Shown here piece by piece: positions 60,801 through 64,000 of a stretch of 64,000 nucleotides of DNA (position 1 is the stretch's first letter; every line of letters begins with the position of its first letter). A program made the position numbers and the translations under genes. The notes beneath the pieces were generated by a model that had not been told where the DNA came from, ran no database searches, and saw only the letters and a program-made list of their open reading frames with translations. Origin of the DNA: Bagarius yarrelli (taxonomy: Eukaryota; Chordata; Actinopteri; Siluriformes; Sisoridae); the NCBI GenBank assembly GCA_005784505.1, contig VCAZ01000008.1, forward strand, positions 3,207,763 through 3,271,762. The letters are read 5' to 3'.

Positions 60801-61854
60801 GTCAAACAAGTAGGAGTGTGCGGTATGACCAAAATTCTATTTTTTACAGTACGGGTAATTTTATTTCATGGTAACAATACATTTCATGAGAATTATATAT
60901 TGCTATATATATATATAATAAATAAAACAGGAATTTGGATTAACCTTACAATAACAAATTTTACTGCAGGTCACACTTCACAGTTGTGTGGACAAACCTT
61001 ATTAACTTATACACTTTCCCAAATAACAGCCCAATAAACCTTATTGTCTTATTAATTTCCCCAGTTTTCACAGGGATAAAGTAAAACACCACTTAAATAA
61101 CATAAATAACATTCAAATCTTAAATATGAATATGTAAGCACTTTTTAAATAATCCTCATCTGTTTGTTTTTCTTTATTTATTTCCCCCAGTGTTTCCCTC
61201 AGTCTCACGTGCAGCGTCTTTAGGGCTCGCATGTTCGATGTTTGAATTTGGAGGGCTTGGTGCGCAACAAATCTAAAGCGTCACTGACAAATATCCTGCA
61301 AAACGAGTACTGTTGCTCGCTATACACAATTTGCGTGGTGAAGGATTGAAAGTAAGAAAAAAAACACACATTTAAACATGATTCTAATATCCCACATATT
61401 GACAGTGGCTCCCCAATGCCCCTAAAATCACAGACAACATAATTACCCAAGTATATTTGTTAAAGAATGTAAAAGCATTGAAATATTTTATCCCTTCCTA
61501 TGTGATAGCCTGATGGGCAGGGCAGGGATACATTTTGGTAGCCTGACTGGAAGACACAATAGTCCCGGGACATCGGGCTACGGATTTTGTGAGCCTGGTC
61601 TTGCTCAAGGCTACGCACGCTTACACGTGACTGTATGCACAGAATAAAAAAAATCTATTAAAGTTGATGATTTATTCCACGGTAACATTATAGCTCCAAA
61701 TAGTCTATAACTGTGTGTGGATAAATACACTCACCCCCGATCATCATGGCAGGATGGGCCTCGACTCTCATAGCTGCTGAGGTTTTGATCAATGGAGTTC
61801 TGCAGATCCAGAAAGTGCTGCTCCACTGCAGCTTGGATGGTTCTTTGGAGGATA
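51895..61854 (-). CDS. fam13b: FAM13B, C-terminal two-thirds (5' end not in window)
   Basis: Fifteen minus-strand exons: 61,735-61,854; 60,687-60,792; 60,095-60,204; 59,661-59,715; 59,449-59,563; 58,656-58,691; 56,354-56,564; 56,094-56,232; 55,603-55,684; 54,258-54,484; 54,028-54,111; 53,822-53,917; 52,810-53,093; 52,172-52,273; 51,895-52,018. They give 629 complete codons plus stop; the first exon starts on the third base of a codon. FAM13 proteins have an N-terminal RhoGAP domain, absent here because its exons lie upstream. What is seen: SILQRTIQAAVEQHFLDLQ, a coiled-coil KKLQNLKKKIKQFEEQFEKD, the Ser motif RPRSNTLPKSFGS, KPLYDRYRLVKQML, LQPIIEGET with an acidic tract, and a C-terminal coiled coil (RTIREFEEEFYKQNGRNVQK … AKLRLLEVLISKQ). 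fam13b is preferred over fam13a because of its klhl3/hnrnpa0 neighbourhood. The donor at 54,258 (AGA|GTCAGT) is weak. Confidence 0.9.
52345..52468 (+). repeat. tRNA-derived SINE, old copy
   Basis: Head CCAGTGGTTAAGGTGTTGGT, body CCGAGCAAGGCCCTTAACCC and tail GTGTCTGAGGAATGTAAATG, in a fam13b intron. Confidence 0.65.
53499..53626 (+). repeat. tRNA-derived SINE with clearest tRNA head
   Basis: The head reads GTGGTAGCACAGTGGTTAAG then GCGTTGGACTGCTAA. An excellent RNA polymerase III B box, GGTTCGATTCC, lies at 53,549-53,559, followed by CAGCACCACC. The TGGTTAAGGCG, TTGGACTGCTAA and GGTTCGA pieces resemble a serine tRNA with GCT anticodon. The tail ends CTGCCAAATGCTAGAAATG. It is not a functional tRNA: the stems do not close and it is fused to a SINE body. 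Confidence 0.75.
54683..54699. repeat. Poly(C) run next to CA repeat
   Basis: Sixteen or so consecutive C residues followed by a short ACAC run, in a fam13b intron. Confidence 0.9.
56991..57902. mobile_element. Non-autonomous DNA transposon with TGCATTTACACTGCA ends
   Basis: The left end TGCATTTACACTGCATGCAT and the right end CTGCAGTGTAAATGCAGCC are inverted copies, about 912 bp apart. Fish hAT-type MITEs have similar 'tttacac' ends, so hAT is the likely class by inference. An internal block (GGCTCACAAAATCGCTAGCT … TTGTGTCTTCCAGTTGGGCT) also occurs inverted at 61,520-61,610. No transposase. It lies in a fam13b intron. Confidence 0.6.
59046..59341. repeat. Palindromic CGATA-rich repeat
   Basis: Starts AGGGTTGAGTATTAGC and ends TTTTTTGCACAGCCCA. 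It contains repeated CGATAC, TATCGCA and ATATCGATAC motifs in both orientations. A related fragment lies at about 45,187-45,255, just before klhl3 exon 14. Confidence 0.45.
61520..61610. mobile_element. Internal fragment of the 57-kb DNA transposon, inverted
   Basis: TTTTGGTAGCCTGACTGGAAG, then TAGTCCCGGGACATCGGGCT and ATTTTGTGAGCC, is the reverse complement (about 80% identical by eye) of part of the element at 56,991-57,902. Confidence 0.6.
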
Positions 61855-61925
61855 CTGCGAACAGAAACACAGTTTTAATCACTTGTTTTAACATTTAGAC
61901 TACAGCTTTTACAAAGGCTGGATTC

Positions 61926-62275
61926 TTACAGTGAGGGAAAATATTATGACAAAGAAAGGATCAATCTAATTTAAACATTTTCAAGTCAAAACAATAACAA
62001 AAACCATCCAGAAAAACTATTTTTTTTAAAAAGATATAAATGAATTTCCATTTTAATGAGTGAATTAAGTATTTGATTCCCTAAGAATCAGCAAGATCTC
62101 TGGCTCCCAGGTGTCTCTTATACAGGTAATGAGCTGAGATTATGAGCACCCTCTTAAAGGGACTCTCTTAAAGGGACCCTCTTAAAGGGAGTGCTCCTAA
62201 TCTCAGCTTGTTACCTATATGAAAGACACCTGTCCACAGAAGCACTTAATCAACAGGAACCCTGTGTGTGGATAA
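61926..62275. mobile_element. Tc1-like transposon terminal remnant with palindrome
   Basis: Begins TTACAGTGAGGGAAAATATT and contains AAATCCAGAAAAAC-like and ATTTTAATGAGTGAATTAAG segments. It then shows the long internal palindrome characteristic of a teleost Tc1/mariner family. Palindrome arms are 62,108-62,149 and 62,191-62,232. The transposase part is absent. Confidence 0.65.
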
Positions 62276-63180
62276 TCCAGATTGATACCATCATTTTGGC
62301 TTTTCTATGATATTAGAATGTAAAACCTTGGTATTGATACTAAATTAATACAATAATTGACAAATAACCAGCCTTAAAAGAGTGTAATAACTATCTTATT
62401 ATAATTTATAATAATCATAATTTTGTAGCTGATTGTAATTCTAAAATAGTAGGCTGGCTACCTGAAGATGTGATGTTTTATTCCTTTCTGTGGGTGTCAG
62501 AAGAATTACAAAATAAAATTAGATATAAAACATAAAATTCGTGTATCAGCGAAGTAAATGATCCTCATGCGTCGAATTTATCAATCATGGTTAATGTTAA
62601 GTGTGTGTTTAATGCATAAAGTCATTTGCAAATAATTCATTGTTTCCCCGTAATTGTTTATCTTCTGGGAGGTGTGACGGACACAGACACAAACAATTAA
62701 ATGAATCATGGTGTCCATTTGTTTTGTTTAATGACGGCAGTCATCATAGTAACTGAACAATTATTTGAACTGTACATTGTGCTCATGTGTGAAGGTGCAC
62801 ATGTCTGTGTGTGTGTGTGCGTGTGTGCGCGCAGTGGGACGGAATTCTGCTGTGCACGACACTTTTAGCAGAGAATTTTAAATGTGTGATCGTGTAGAGA
62901 CAAAAATGACATGCTGTCGTGTAAATGAGATAAACATTAGGCTATTTAGGTATTATATACCAGAACCTCTCCCTGATATAATGGCAGGGGAAACACAGAT
63001 TCATTTAGTGCGTTTAACACTGCCGGTCAATTTATCTAATAAATTTAAACAGCCAAAATAAAAATTTACAGCCACATTATTATTTCTCTCTCTCTCTCAG
63101 ATTATTTTTAGATTTAAGACTCAGATAACCAAATCATTAATAAACCTCTCACTTTGTCGGCTGCTTCATAGTAGCGGCGG
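62276..63180. other. Intergenic or fam13b intronic DNA, no exon seen
   Basis: AT-rich sequence with a short GT/GC alternation near 62,806-62,832. I found no exon continuing fam13b upstream of 61,854. Confidence 0.4.
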
Positions 63181-63181
63181 T

Positions 63182-64000
<819 letters not shown>

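Overview
This 64 kb window is vertebrate nuclear DNA, almost certainly from a teleost fish. Its genes are multi-exon with GT-AG introns. The background is AT-rich, dense in dinucleotide microsatellites, and littered with fish-type SINE, LINE and DNA-transposon relics. A very abundant tRNA-derived SINE and other repeat types suggest an otophysan, perhaps a catfish; that placement is inference. There is no prokaryotic, CRISPR or intact viral content.

Layout: (1) 1-957, minus strand: first coding exon of an unrecognised acidic protein that continues off the left edge. (2) 958-18,990: gene-poor DNA with microsatellites, one CpG-rich patch near 5.9-6.1 kb and transposon relics. (3) 19,023-20,597, plus: chrm1 (M1 muscarinic receptor), with one intron inside its coding region. 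(4) 21,895-25,519, minus: dpf2 (BAF45d), complete in 11 coding exons. (5) 25,967-26,340, minus: a small transcription-unit-like stretch with a 24-codon ORF, head to head with hnrnpa0. (6) 26,647-27,573, plus: intronless hnrnpa0, followed by a chain of stop-filled exon-like blocks at 29.4-30.0 kb. (7) 31.3-33.2 kb: a degenerate AT-rich satellite array, then a 600-bp GA tract. (8) 34,914-45,559, plus: klhl3, complete in 15 coding exons and 587 residues. (9) 45.6-51.9 kb: intergenic DNA between convergent genes. (10) 51,895-61,854, minus: fam13b, 15 3' exons; the 5' half with the RhoGAP domain lies outside or was not found. (11) 61.9-64 kb: a Tc1-like relic, a long CA microsatellite and unassigned sequence.

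The exon models for dpf2, klhl3 and fam13b were built by hand from splice sites. Every exon junction keeps frame, and the predicted lengths fit the families (klhl3 gives 587 aa, the length I recall for the human protein). The genes are not an operon. They are independent housekeeping or tissue genes: a cholinergic GPCR, a BAF chromatin reader, an RNA-binding protein, a CUL3 substrate adaptor for WNK kinases, and a FAM13-family signalling protein. As I recall human gene order, chrm1 and dpf2 correspond to 11q12-13, and hnrnpa0, klhl3 and fam13b to 5q31, so the dpf2-hnrnpa0 interval would be a synteny junction.

Most worth a second look: the small divergent ORF unit, the non-coding exon chain behind hnrnpa0, the satellite array, the GC-AG intron in klhl3, the coding-region intron in chrm1, and a three-layer nested repeat in klhl3 intron 2.
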